A DNA stretch of 7,105 nt from Methanobacteriota archaeon (GTDB lineage: Archaea; Methanobacteriota; Methanobacteria; Methanobacteriales; Methanobacteriaceae), in contig JAEZKE010000014.1 in assembly GCA_023436175.1 (NCBI GenBank), forward strand, positions 1-7,105. Reading direction: 5' to 3'. The first letter of the stretch is position 1, and each line of letters starts with the position of its first letter. The position numbers were made by a program, and so were the translations under genes. The notes below the pieces were generated by a model. That model did no database searches and was not told the DNA's origin. It saw only the letters and a program-made list of their open reading frames with translations. This document shows positions 1 to 5,156 of the stretch, in pieces.

Positions 1-183
1 GCTTAATTGATGATGTCGGGATTTATGGTATCTTTTTATGTGGTTTATGTTAGCTTTGCTTTTTGGTGGTCCATGTGTTTTTTTGTTTGAGTGTTCTTCT
101 CCAACATGTTGAGCTGCCATTGTTCCAGAAAATCCTATTGTGGTTAGGATTATAAGTAAGATTGCTCCTATCTTTATTTTCAT
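1..183 (-). CDS. Small secreted protein, N-terminal part only (runs off left edge)
   Basis: The minus-strand frame is open from an ATG at 181-183 to the window edge, giving 61 residues with no stop. It begins MKIKIGAILLIILTTIGFSG, a textbook signal peptide: a lysine-rich n-region, a hydrophobic core at residues 5-18 and a small-residue AA site near residues 23-24. The exported part is hydrophilic and rich in His, Lys and Ser (EEHSNKKTHGPPKSK, then RYHKSRHH), so it looks like a low-complexity linker of an exported or cell-wall-associated protein. An archaeal-type ribosome-binding site (GAGGTG, about 7 nt before the ATG) supports the start. The catalytic or binding domain, if any, lies outside the window, so I cannot name the family. 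The His-rich stretch could bind metal, but that is speculation. Confidence 0.72.
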   Translation of the reverse strand, partial: MKIKIGAILLIILTTIGFSGTMAAQHVGEEHSNKKTHGPPKSKANINHIKRYHKSRHHQLS

Positions 184-210
184 ACAATTGCACCTCTACA
201 TGTTTTTTTA

Positions 211-235
211 ACGCAAATTTTGTGTATTTTTGCGT
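211..235 (-). promoter_or_regulatory. Inverted repeat near the start of the secreted-protein gene (operator candidate)
   Basis: ACGCAAA (211-217) and TTTGCGT (229-235) form a perfect 7-bp dyad with an 11-nt spacer, 28 to 52 bp upstream of the minus-strand ATG at 183. Its G/C-containing ends stand out in a nearly pure A/T region. The distance to the start matches where an archaeal TATA box or transcription start would lie, so a repressor site or a leader hairpin are both possible. The function is inferred from position only. Confidence 0.35.
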
Positions 236-401
236 AGATTGATTGTATGTACATTATGTAATAAAAAATTTTTTATTAATATGAAGTCAATAATTTTCTT
301 TAGAATAATTTAATTTTTTTATTACTTTGTTATGCGTTTTTAGGTTTAAATTAATATTTTAGCTTTATTCTACGAGATAAAGCGTGGTAACATTAAAATA
401 G

Positions 402-544
402 GATGAAATGGAAATATTAAGTTTATTGGGATCATTTTTGATCTCTATTTAAGAAACAGAGACGTTAAACGGCTGATGGAAATGATGAGTTAATGAAATT
501 AAGATCATATTTGATCTTTATATTACAAATAACGGCATTAAGGA
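402..544 (+). promoter_or_regulatory. Duplicated promoter/operator unit upstream of the response regulators
   Basis: Two copies of a unit of about 70 bp start at 402 and 475. They align without gaps at an offset of 73 bp, with about 44 of 70 positions identical by hand count. The core of each is a dyad, GATCATTTTTGATCT (430-444) and GATCATATTTGATCT (503-517), immediately followed by a TATA-like box (CTATTTAAG at 445-453; TTTATATTA at 517-525). In the second copy the dyad extends to AAGATCA/TGATCTT. Overlap of dyad and TATA box suggests a repressor that blocks TBP binding. The 73-bp offset is close to seven helical turns, so two bound dimers could lie on the same face. The downstream copy would give a leader of roughly 70 nt before the ATG at 617. 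Confidence 0.5.
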
Positions 545-616
545 GCAATAAAGGGGAATAGAAGATTTGTTCGGTGATTAAAAAAATACAATGAATGGTA
601 CAGAAGGAGAAATATA

Positions 617-979
617 ATGGTTAATATTCTTATCGTTGAAGATGAAATTATTGTAGCTTTAGATCTTGAACAAAAATTAAAATCATTAGGACACAATATA
701 ATTGATATTGTATCTTCAGGTGAAGACGCATTAAAAGCCGTGGAAAACAATGAAATTGATTTAATTTTTATGGATATATGTTTAAAAGGAGAACTTAGCG
801 GTATCGAGACTGCAATTTTGATTAAAAATGAATCGGATATTCCTATTGTTTATAATTCTGCTTATTCTGATTTTAAAACACGCGAAAAGATTAAAAAAAC
901 AGATAATTATGGATATTTAATAAAGCCTTTTGATGATATTCAACTGCAAAGAGCTATAAATGATATCCTAAAACTTTAA
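617..979 (+). CDS. Single-domain response regulator (CheY-like receiver), copy 1
   Basis: A 120-residue protein that is only a receiver domain. Visible landmarks are the acidic pair E8/D9 in ILIVEDE, the phospho-acceptor D53 in LIFMDICLKG, the aromatic switch residue Y100 and the invariant K103-P104 (YLIKPF). The usual Thr after strand 4 is replaced: the segment reads IPIVYNSAYSD, with Ser81 at the Thr position and Asn80 before it, where relatives usually read Y-I/L-T-A. Ser can still function there. There is no DNA-binding or enzymatic output domain, so it presumably acts by protein contact, as phospho-relay intermediate or partner of a sensor kinase encoded elsewhere. The ATG is supported by GGAG with a 7-nt spacer. 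The duplicated operator lies upstream and a paralogue follows after 133 bp without an obvious T-tract between them, so co-transcription is possible. Confidence 0.93.
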   Translation: MVNILIVEDEIIVALDLEQKLKSLGHNIIDIVSSGEDALKAVENNEIDLIFMDICLKGELSGIETAILIKNESDIPIVYNSAYSDFKTREKIKKTDNYGYLIKPFDDIQLQRAINDILKL

Positions 980-1112
980 ATAGTTATTAATCTATATTAT
1001 AATAAATAATAGTATCATTTGTATCTTTTAGAGTTATTAACATCTCTTTTTATTGATTCATATTAATAACATTGTTATAATATCAAAAAAAATAATAATA
1101 GAAGGAGTAGGC

Positions 1113-1469
1113 GTGTTTAATGTTCTGATAATAGAAGATGAGTATATAATAGCTTTGGATCTAAAACAAAAACTAAAATCAATGGATTGTAATGTTGTTA
1201 CTACATCCTCCGGTGAAGATGCACTAAAAATAATAGAAACTAATAAATTTGATTTAATTCTTATGGATATATACCTAAATGAAGGATTAACAGGTATTGA
1301 AACTGCAGTACAAATTAGAAACAATTTTAATATTCCAATAATCTATATTACTGCTAGTCAGAACCTAAATAAACTTGAAAATATCCAACAAACTGAACCT
1401 TATGCTTATCTTAAAAAACCCTATGAAAATGAGCAATTAGAAGAAATTATCAAAAAAGCAAAATCTTAA
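1113..1469 (+). CDS. Single-domain response regulator (CheY-like receiver), copy 2
   Basis: A receiver-only protein of 118 residues, paralogous to the gene just upstream (about 60% identity by eye over the first 80 residues, one-residue gap). Conserved sites are E8/D9, phospho-acceptor D52 in LILMDIYL, T80 in IIYITAS, Y99 and K102-P103. Unlike its neighbour it keeps the canonical Thr. I place the start at GTG 1113: it follows GAAGGAG with normal spacing and gives an N-terminus (MFNVLIIEDE) that matches copy 1. A longer in-frame opening from TTG 1053 would add 20 residues with no homology and no ribosome-binding site, so I reject it. There is no output domain. The tandem arrangement points to a local duplication followed by divergence, probably serving the same or related sensor kinases. 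Confidence 0.92.
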   Translation: MFNVLIIEDEYIIALDLKQKLKSMDCNVVTTSSGEDALKIIETNKFDLILMDIYLNEGLTGIETAVQIRNNFNIPIIYITASQNLNKLENIQQTEPYAYLKKPYENEQLEEIIKKAKS

Positions 1470-1565
1470 ATAAGATTTCAAGTTCTTTTGATCTTTTTAA
1501 GTAAAGTATAGCTTACATATAATTATTATTTAGTTTTTTGAAATACATACTTATTTTATATACTC

Positions 1566-1605
1566 ATTTCATATGTATATGAAATCAAATAATATTTTTT
1601 ATTTC
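1566..1605 (+). terminator. Palindrome plus T-rich tract, possible terminator of the response-regulator unit
   Basis: ATTTCATAT-GT-ATATGAAAT (1566-1585) is a dyad with perfect 9-bp arms. It is followed by AATATTTTTTATTTCTTTT, a T-rich stretch on the plus strand. Archaeal termination depends mainly on T-tracts. The dyad may add a hairpin or may instead be a protein-binding site. It sits about 97 bp after the stop codon of copy 2. Confidence 0.35.
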
Positions 1606-1707
1606 TTTTCTAAATCAAAACCCATTATTATTTTTTTTAATTTTGAACTTTTTTTGAAAAAAATAGTAGAGTAGCTGCAACTATACGAAAATATCGTACA
1701 ATCGAAA

Positions 1708-1815
1708 CTATTCTTTTTCATCTTCATTCTTTTTACAGTCACAAGGAGTAACACAGCCATTAACTAATGTTCAGCCCCTACCCTGACAAATAGGGTAGCA
1801 ATCCTTCCTTTTCAA
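1708..1815 (-). pseudogene. Cysteine-rich zinc-knuckle mini-protein interrupted by in-frame TGA
   Basis: The minus-strand frame from TTG (1813-1815) to TAG (1708-1710) has 35 codons, with a TGA at codon 15 (1771-1773). On both sides of the TGA the translation is protein-like: MKRKDCYPICQGRG before it and TLVNGCVTPCDCKKNEDEKE after it. The cysteines form C-x3-C-x-G-x-G and C-x3-C-x-C, which resembles a DnaJ-type zinc knuckle (normally CxxCxGxG). A ribosome-binding site, GAAGTGATC, lies at good spacing before the TTG. Because the pattern continues across the stop, I read this as a small metal-binding protein gene broken by one substitution, or as a recoded TGA. I saw no SECIS-like element in the downstream sequence, so selenocysteine is less likely. 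No in-frame start follows the TGA. Function is unknown. Confidence 0.45.
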
Positions 1816-2071
1816 TAAGATCACTTCACTTTAGTGACTACAAAACAATAAGCTTAGTAGTATTCTTTATCTATTCTTCAATTCACTAAAATTAACATAA
1901 ATAAGGTCTGCAGAGTTTAAACTGTCAATACATCCTATAATTTTTAGCTAAATGCTTACATGATACATATAATGACATAATATTTATTAATGGAAATAGT
2001 TTATAATTCTAAAACTATAACTTTTTGCATATGTACTTTCTATTCTAATGTTTAACTTCAATTTTAACTGC

Positions 2072-2707
2072 TTAAGGCAAATATATTCCAAAGTGAGATA
2101 AAATAAAAGCTATTCCCGCGTATCCAAATAAGAATATCAAACTAAAATAAATAGTAGTGATACTTACTAAAATGTATCCTGCCAGTACGAAGTAGCCATC
2201 ACGCTCAAGGATCCCTAAAACTAATAAAAATATGGAATATCCTGGCAAACTATCTGTTAAGGGAACTGGTAACGGCAACATAAGTAAAAAAGAAGTAAAA
2301 ACCATTAAAGATAGATTAAAATGGTTTATTGTAGAACCATTAGTTAATATTAAAAAACGAGGTTTAATATACTTTTCTAACTTGCCTAAAGCATTCATGG
2401 TCCCATTTAATATTTTTAAAAGTGTATCTTTTGGCAATTTGTATTCCATAATGGCTTTAGGTATTAAATACCTGTTAAAAATTCTACTGATTCCAATAAA
2501 CATAATTCCAAGCCCAAAAGGTATACTGGACCCTGGAATAGATACAGGTATTAAAAAAGGAGTTGCTAAAATTAAACAAATAATTAACCCTCCGCGATTT
2601 CCCATCATATCCAGAAAATCTCTTATGGTTATGCCTTCATCAGGAATTTTAGAAGATATACCTTCCAATGATATTGAAAAACATTCCTTGGATTTAGTTT
2701 CAGACAA
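2072..2707 (-). CDS. ExoD-family integral membrane protein
   Basis: A 211-residue membrane protein of the ExoD family (exopolysaccharide synthesis protein ExoD). The N-terminal 38 residues are a soluble segment with a DEGITIRDFLDMMGNRGG motif. It is followed by a hydrophobic pair around residues 40-57 and 61-76 containing the family-typical ATPFLIPVSIPGSS. A polar, helical central segment spans 80-128. C-terminal membrane helices lie at about 132-150, 156-168 and 172-205, with LERDGYFVLAGY, also typical of the family. The founding member affects exopolysaccharide production in rhizobia, but the biochemical role is unknown and an archaeal role is not established. The start is TTG, supported by GAGGGG six to seven nt upstream; no ATG fits the frame. 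The gene is transcribed divergently from the quinone-oxidoreductase unit, with 206 bp between them. Confidence 0.88.
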   Translation of the reverse strand: MSETKSKECFSISLEGISSKIPDEGITIRDFLDMMGNRGGLIICLILATPFLIPVSIPGSSIPFGLGIMFIGISRIFNRYLIPKAIMEYKLPKDTLLKILNGTMNALGKLEKYIKPRFLILTNGSTINHFNLSLMVFTSFLLMLPLPVPLTDSLPGYSIFLLVLGILERDGYFVLAGYILVSITTIYFSLIFLFGYAGIAFILSHFGIYLP

Positions 2708-2794
2708 TAGCAGCCCCTCATTAGATTATTTATTAATTATAATAATTAGATCATACCTTTAATTAAAGTTGAATATTTAAATAAGACCTTAATT

Positions 2795-2802
2795 TTTATA
2801 AA
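2795..2802 (-). promoter_or_regulatory. TATA box candidate for the exoD-like gene
   Basis: TTTATAAA on the minus strand, followed by further A/T, is a strong match to an archaeal TATA box. It would start transcription near 2770 and leave a leader of about 60 nt. A second, weaker candidate (TTATTTAAATA) lies closer to the gene around 2775-2786. Confidence 0.4.
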
Positions 2803-2867
2803 TGGCCGATATAATTCACTATTTTCTTTTTTTAAAATACAGATATTAATAATAAGGCATCCAAAAG

Positions 2868-2878
2868 AATTTAAATTT
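2868..2878 (+). promoter_or_regulatory. TATA/BRE candidate for the quinone-oxidoreductase unit
   Basis: CCAAAAG (2861-2867) followed by AATTTAAATTT resembles a BRE plus TATA pair. The predicted start lies near 2898, giving a leader of about 16 nt that carries the GTGGTGAT ribosome-binding site. The same CCAAAAG precedes the TATA candidate of the DUF362 gene, which adds some support. Confidence 0.4.
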
Positions 2879-2913
2879 TTAGGTACATACATATTAAAAA
2901 AAGTGGTGATAAT

Positions 2914-3555
2914 ATGAATGTACTTATTGTTTTTGCACACCCTGAGCCAAATTCTTTAAATGGAGTAATGAAAGACCTCGCAGCTAAAATATTACGAGAT
3001 AACGGACATGAAGTTAAGATATCCGACTTATATGGGATGCATTTTAAAGCCGTCCTTGATCAGAATGACTTTTCACAAAGACAAAATAAGGAGATATTTA
3101 ATCCTATGATGGAACAGGTGAATGCAGTTGGAACTGGATCATTATCTCAGGATATTAAAGATGAAGTAGAGAAAATAAAATGGGCAGATATGATAATTTT
3201 CCAGTTTCCAGTATGGTGGACTTCACCTCCTGCAATTTTAAAAGGGTGGTTTGACAGGGTATTCCTGCCGGGAGTTGTTCACAATATAGCTGAAGGGAAA
3301 TTGTATGATACTGGCCTATTAAAAGGCAAAAAAGCAATGTTATCGTTTACAACTGGTGCAACTAAAGATATATATTCTTCTGAGGGTCCTCATGGAGATT
3401 TAGATGAAATATTTAAATTTATAACTCACACTATTCTTGAAGTAACAGGTCTTGAAGTACTTCCTTCTATTGGTATCTATGGTCCAGCAACAATGTCTAA
3501 AGAACACGTAAAAGAAGAACTTGAGAAGTTCAAGGAAAAAATAGGTTCACTATAA
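2914..3555 (+). CDS. Flavodoxin-fold NAD(P)H:quinone oxidoreductase
   Basis: A 213-residue protein of the Flavodoxin_2 family (NQO1/MdaB/KefF-like). These cytoplasmic FMN- or FAD-dependent enzymes transfer two electrons from NAD(P)H to quinones or other electrophiles. Evidence: MNVLIVFAHPEPNSLN at residues 1-16, the phosphate-binding first loop; the hallmark FPVWWTSPPAILKGWFDRVF at about residues 98-117; LKGKKAMLSFTTGA near 136-149, which contributes to flavin binding; and IYGP near 188-191. Length is normal for the family. The ATG at 2914 is preceded by GTGGTGAT with ideal spacing. The next gene, a tautomerase-like enzyme, lies 56 bp downstream on the same strand, and the pair may be one transcript. 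Methanobacteriales lack a conventional quinone pool, so the real substrate is probably another electron acceptor or a toxic compound. That last point is inference. Confidence 0.93.
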   Translation: MNVLIVFAHPEPNSLNGVMKDLAAKILRDNGHEVKISDLYGMHFKAVLDQNDFSQRQNKEIFNPMMEQVNAVGTGSLSQDIKDEVEKIKWADMIIFQFPVWWTSPPAILKGWFDRVFLPGVVHNIAEGKLYDTGLLKGKKAMLSFTTGATKDIYSSEGPHGDLDEIFKFITHTILEVTGLEVLPSIGIYGPATMSKEHVKEELEKFKEKIGSL

Positions 3556-3611
3556 CTATTTAAGCATTGAAGAATAAATAATTACAACGAATAAACTAAA
3601 GGAGATATATT

Positions 3612-3800
3612 ATGCCTGTAATAACAATAGAAGGACCTAAATTAACAAAGGAACAAAAAGAAGAACTTGTAAAAGCTGTTGCTGAAGATGCAAGTAAAAT
3701 AATGGGAATACCTGTACAAGCAATGGTGACTATAATAAGAGAAGTTGAAGCAGAAAACGTGGGGACAGGAAATGTCCTGTTATGTAATATAAAAAGATAA
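3612..3800 (+). CDS. 4-oxalocrotonate tautomerase-like protein
   Basis: A 62-residue protein of the tautomerase superfamily (4-OT subgroup), whose members use the N-terminal proline, exposed after Met removal, as general base in keto-enol tautomerisation and assemble as small oligomers. Here the sequence begins MPVITIEGPKLTKEQKEELV, so Pro is retained, and the length equals canonical 4-OT (62 residues). Aligned by eye to 4-OT, the positions of catalytic Arg39 and of Phe50 are Val (AMVTIIREV; ENVGTGNVL), and Arg11 falls in a shortened loop with Lys nearby. The reaction therefore probably differs from that of 4-oxalocrotonate tautomerase. The ATG follows AAAGGAGATATATT, a good ribosome-binding site. 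It lies 56 bp behind the quinone oxidoreductase and is probably co-transcribed with it. The substrate is unknown. Confidence 0.88.
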   Translation: MPVITIEGPKLTKEQKEELVKAVAEDASKIMGIPVQAMVTIIREVEAENVGTGNVLLCNIKR

Positions 3801-3837
3801 ATTTTTTTAAATTACTTAAATTTTTATTTATTTTTAA
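3801..3837 (+). terminator. T-rich terminator after the tautomerase gene
   Basis: Immediately after the TAA the plus strand carries several T-runs (ATTTTTTTAAATT, then AAATTTTTATTTATTTTTAAA). This is the usual form of an archaeal oligo-T terminator. It would end the two-gene unit before the oppositely oriented coiled-coil gene. Confidence 0.5.
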
Positions 3838-3887
3838 ATAATAAATCCACAATTATAATCAATTAAATTAGTATAAAAAAGAAATAA

Positions 3888-4058
3888 TTAAGTTATATGA
3901 GATTTTAATTCTTCTTTTTGAGTTTCAAGTATTTTTAATCTGTCATTAAGAGTTTTTTTCTGATAATCTACAGAATCAATTTCTTTTTTTAATTTTTCAA
4001 CACTTTTATCTATTTCACTTATCAGATTAAGATACTTTATTTTCACAGCCTTATCCAT
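3888..4058 (-). CDS. Short coiled-coil protein, 56 residues, unknown function
   Basis: The minus-strand frame starts at ATG 4056-4058 and ends at TAA 3888-3890, giving 56 residues. It starts MDKAVKIKYLNLISEIDKSV and goes on with repeated E/K/I/L patterns (VEKLKKEIDSV, LNDRLKILETQKEEL). Hydrophobic residues are spaced roughly as heptads over almost the whole length, as in a single alpha-helical coiled coil. It has no signal peptide, cysteines or known motif, so I cannot assign a family. Support for being a gene: strongly charged, protein-like composition compared with the surrounding AT-rich DNA, and a proper stop. Weaker point: the ribosome-binding site is only an AGAG about 8 nt before the ATG. 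It is convergent with the tautomerase gene. It could act by oligomerising or binding a partner. Confidence 0.6.
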   Translation of the reverse strand: MDKAVKIKYLNLISEIDKSVEKLKKEIDSVDYQKKTLNDRLKILETQKEELKSHIT

Positions 4059-4333
4059 GTTATTCTCTTTGTTTAAACTGTTATTTACATTTTTTTCTTG
4101 CTAATTCGTATTAAACAAGTAAGCTAAAATTATTAGAAAATTTGCAAAAAAATAAGCTGCCACATGTAAAAATTACATTTTTTAAAAATTATAAATTGAA
4201 AAGTAACCAAATGATCAAAAAATCATAATTAATTTTAAATTATGATCATAATTACACTGTTTATAATATGTCTCAAAAGTGAAAAATATAACTTATTAAA
4301 AACTTATTATTACTTAGACATTAAATATCTGGA

Positions 4334-4353
4334 CACTGCATATTTTAGCAGTG
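4334..4353. repeat. Inverted repeat CACTGC/GCAGTG
   Basis: A perfect 6-bp stem (4334-4339 with 4348-4353) encloses an 8-nt A/T loop. It is followed by the unusually C-rich CCCCATCACTCC. In this nearly G/C-free stretch it stands out and could belong to a structured RNA or be a binding site. The evidence does not go beyond the dyad. Confidence 0.3.
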
Positions 4354-4711
4354 CCCCATCACTCCTGTATAATTAAAATCAGTTTATAATCAATTATACA
4401 TCGATGAATAAGATAATAATGTATTAGTCATCTTAATTCTATTTTTCACATTGTTTATTTTAATATTAAGTCTTTAAATGGATTTAAGACCATTATATTT
4501 ACTAATAGTTTTTAAAAATACAGTTTAATCCATTATGGTTTTAATTGTATTATCTTAAAAATACATATTAAATCAACAAAATCTCCAAGATATCCTATAT
4601 TTTTGGAAAATTTTTTATGAAAATAAATTTATTAATTTTTTAGAGTATGTTACTGTTATAATTGCTTATTAAAAATCCAAAATTCTTTTTTTAAAATTAA
4701 AAATAGCATAA

Positions 4712-4721
4712 CTATATATAT
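4712..4721 (+). promoter_or_regulatory. TATA box candidate for the TRAM gene
   Basis: CTATATATAT is a strong TATA-like box. With the usual archaeal distance of about 25 nt from its centre, transcription would start near 4742, directly at the foot of the leader hairpin (4743-4760), giving a 5' leader of about 37 nt. Confidence 0.45.
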
Positions 4722-4742
4722 CAATAAATCAAACAGTAATAC

Positions 4743-4760
4743 AGGTCATTTTTATGGCCT
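4743..4760 (+). promoter_or_regulatory. 5'-leader hairpin of the TRAM gene
   Basis: AGGTCAT (4743-4749) pairs with ATGGCCT (4754-4760) in RNA over 7 bp, including one G-U pair, and closes a TTTT loop. It is the most G/C-rich element nearby, lies at the predicted 5' end of the mRNA and ends about 8 nt before the ribosome-binding site GGATGTGAT. It may control mRNA stability, translation or temperature response. This is inference from structure and place. Confidence 0.4.
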
Positions 4761-4778
4761 TATTTAGGATGTGATGAA

Positions 4779-5012
4779 TTGTTTAATAATAATTACGGTA
4801 GAGATAATTACTCAAATAGAGGAAACTCTTCCCCTTTAAACGAAGGAGAAGAATACGATGTTAAAATTGAAGATGTTGGAAGAGACGGAGATGGAATCGC
4901 TAGAATAGAAGGCTTTGTTGTTTTCGTAACAGGTGCAAAGTTAGGCGATGAAGTTAAAATCAGAATCACTTCCACAAGAAGAAACTTTGGTTTTGCTGAA
5001 ATAGTAGAATAA
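4779..5012 (+). CDS. Single TRAM-domain RNA-binding protein
   Basis: A 77-residue protein. Residues 1-20 are a polar Asn/Gly/Arg-rich tail (FNNNYGRDNYSNRGN), and about 21-77 form a TRAM domain, a small beta-barrel that binds RNA. Recognisable motifs are GEEYDVKIEDVGRDGDGIARIEGFVVFV and GAKLGDEVKIRI, ending RRNFGFAEIVE. The domain is best known from tRNA-methylating enzymes. Stand-alone TRAM proteins are typical of methanogens and haloarchaea, and some have been described as cold-responsive RNA chaperones. The start is TTG at 4779, set by GGATGTGATGAA just upstream; the nearby ATG at 4774 is in another frame. The leader carries a hairpin before the ribosome-binding site. It is convergent with the PrsW-like gene. 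Confidence 0.93.
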   Translation: MFNNNYGRDNYSNRGNSSPLNEGEEYDVKIEDVGRDGDGIARIEGFVVFVTGAKLGDEVKIRITSTRRNFGFAEIVE

Positions 5013-5071
5013 ATTAGTTTAAGTTTAAATTCATTGAAATTATTATTTCATAAACTTAATTTTATTTATAT

Positions 5072-5092
5072 CTTTTATTTTTTTATTTTTTT
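5072..5092 (+). terminator. T-tract terminator after the TRAM gene
   Basis: CTTTTATTTTTTTATTTTTTT is a run of T-tracts on the plus strand, about 60 bp after the TRAM stop codon. It fits an archaeal intrinsic terminator and prevents reading into the convergent PrsW-like gene. Confidence 0.5.
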
Positions 5093-5156
5093 AGTCTTAA
5101 TAAGCTCATATTACGTTTTTCTAATTTTATTGAAATTTTTTGGTTTTAATTCTTTA

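Larger units (their letters stand above)
184..616. other. Divergent intergenic region, 433 bp, no gene
   Basis: This region separates the minus-strand secreted-protein gene from the plus-strand response regulators. No credible ORF was found. It contains a 7-bp inverted repeat (211-235), a perfect 20-nt AT-only palindrome at 259-278, and the duplicated promoter/operator unit at 402-544. The remainder is very AT-rich and shows nothing further that I can support. Confidence 0.6.
1470..2071. other. 600-bp AT-rich region without an intact gene
   Basis: It lies between the second response regulator and the 3' end of the minus-strand exoD-like gene. Contents: a near-perfect dyad at 1566-1585 followed by T-rich sequence; the TGA-interrupted zinc-knuckle mini-gene on the minus strand at 1708-1815; and a 7-bp inverted repeat ATAGTTT/AAACTAT at 1996-2018, close to the exoD 3' end. 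A sequence resembling one half of the upstream operator (TTTTGATCTTTTTAAG) occurs near 1487-1502. No other coding capacity was seen. Confidence 0.55.
4059..4778. other. 720-bp AT-rich region without a gene
   Basis: No supported ORF. It contains an inverted repeat ATCATAATT/AATTATGAT at 4222-4246 (7-nt spacer), a G/C-bearing stem CACTGC/GCAGTG at 4334-4353, an imperfect hairpin at 4470-4490 (GTCTT-T-AAAT / ATTTAAGAC), and at its right end the TRAM promoter and leader hairpin. The length and number of dyads would allow a small RNA, but nothing identifies one. Confidence 0.5.

Noticed and set aside
1053..1112. N-terminal extension of the second response regulator from TTG 1053
   Set aside because: No ribosome-binding site and no match to copy 1; GTG 1113 has a good site and gives the expected receiver N-terminus.
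538..1324. Minus-strand frames opposite both response regulators
   Set aside because: They are mirror images of receiver-domain codons. The similarity between the two frames just reflects the paralogy of the sense genes.
1778..1798. CTACCCT/AGGGTAG hairpin as an RNA element
   Set aside because: It falls inside the zinc-knuckle coding frame, where it encodes conserved-looking residues, so a coding explanation suffices.
1708..1815. Selenoprotein interpretation of the in-frame TGA
   Set aside because: No SECIS-like element was recognised in the flanking sequence, and Methanobacteriales are not known to use selenocysteine; kept only as a minor alternative.
2232..2762. 176-codon plus-strand reading frame
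   Set aside because: It lies antisense to the ExoD-family gene, whose translation shows clear family motifs; this frame has no recognisable domain.
2746..2940. 64-codon minus-strand frame between the divergent genes
   Set aside because: It overlaps the promoter and start of the quinone oxidoreductase gene and has AT-driven composition with no motif.
4303..4371. Short minus-strand peptide tail ending ALLKYAVSRYLMSK
   Set aside because: Only about 20 codons between stops, no start signal and no recognised family; likely chance in AT-rich DNA.
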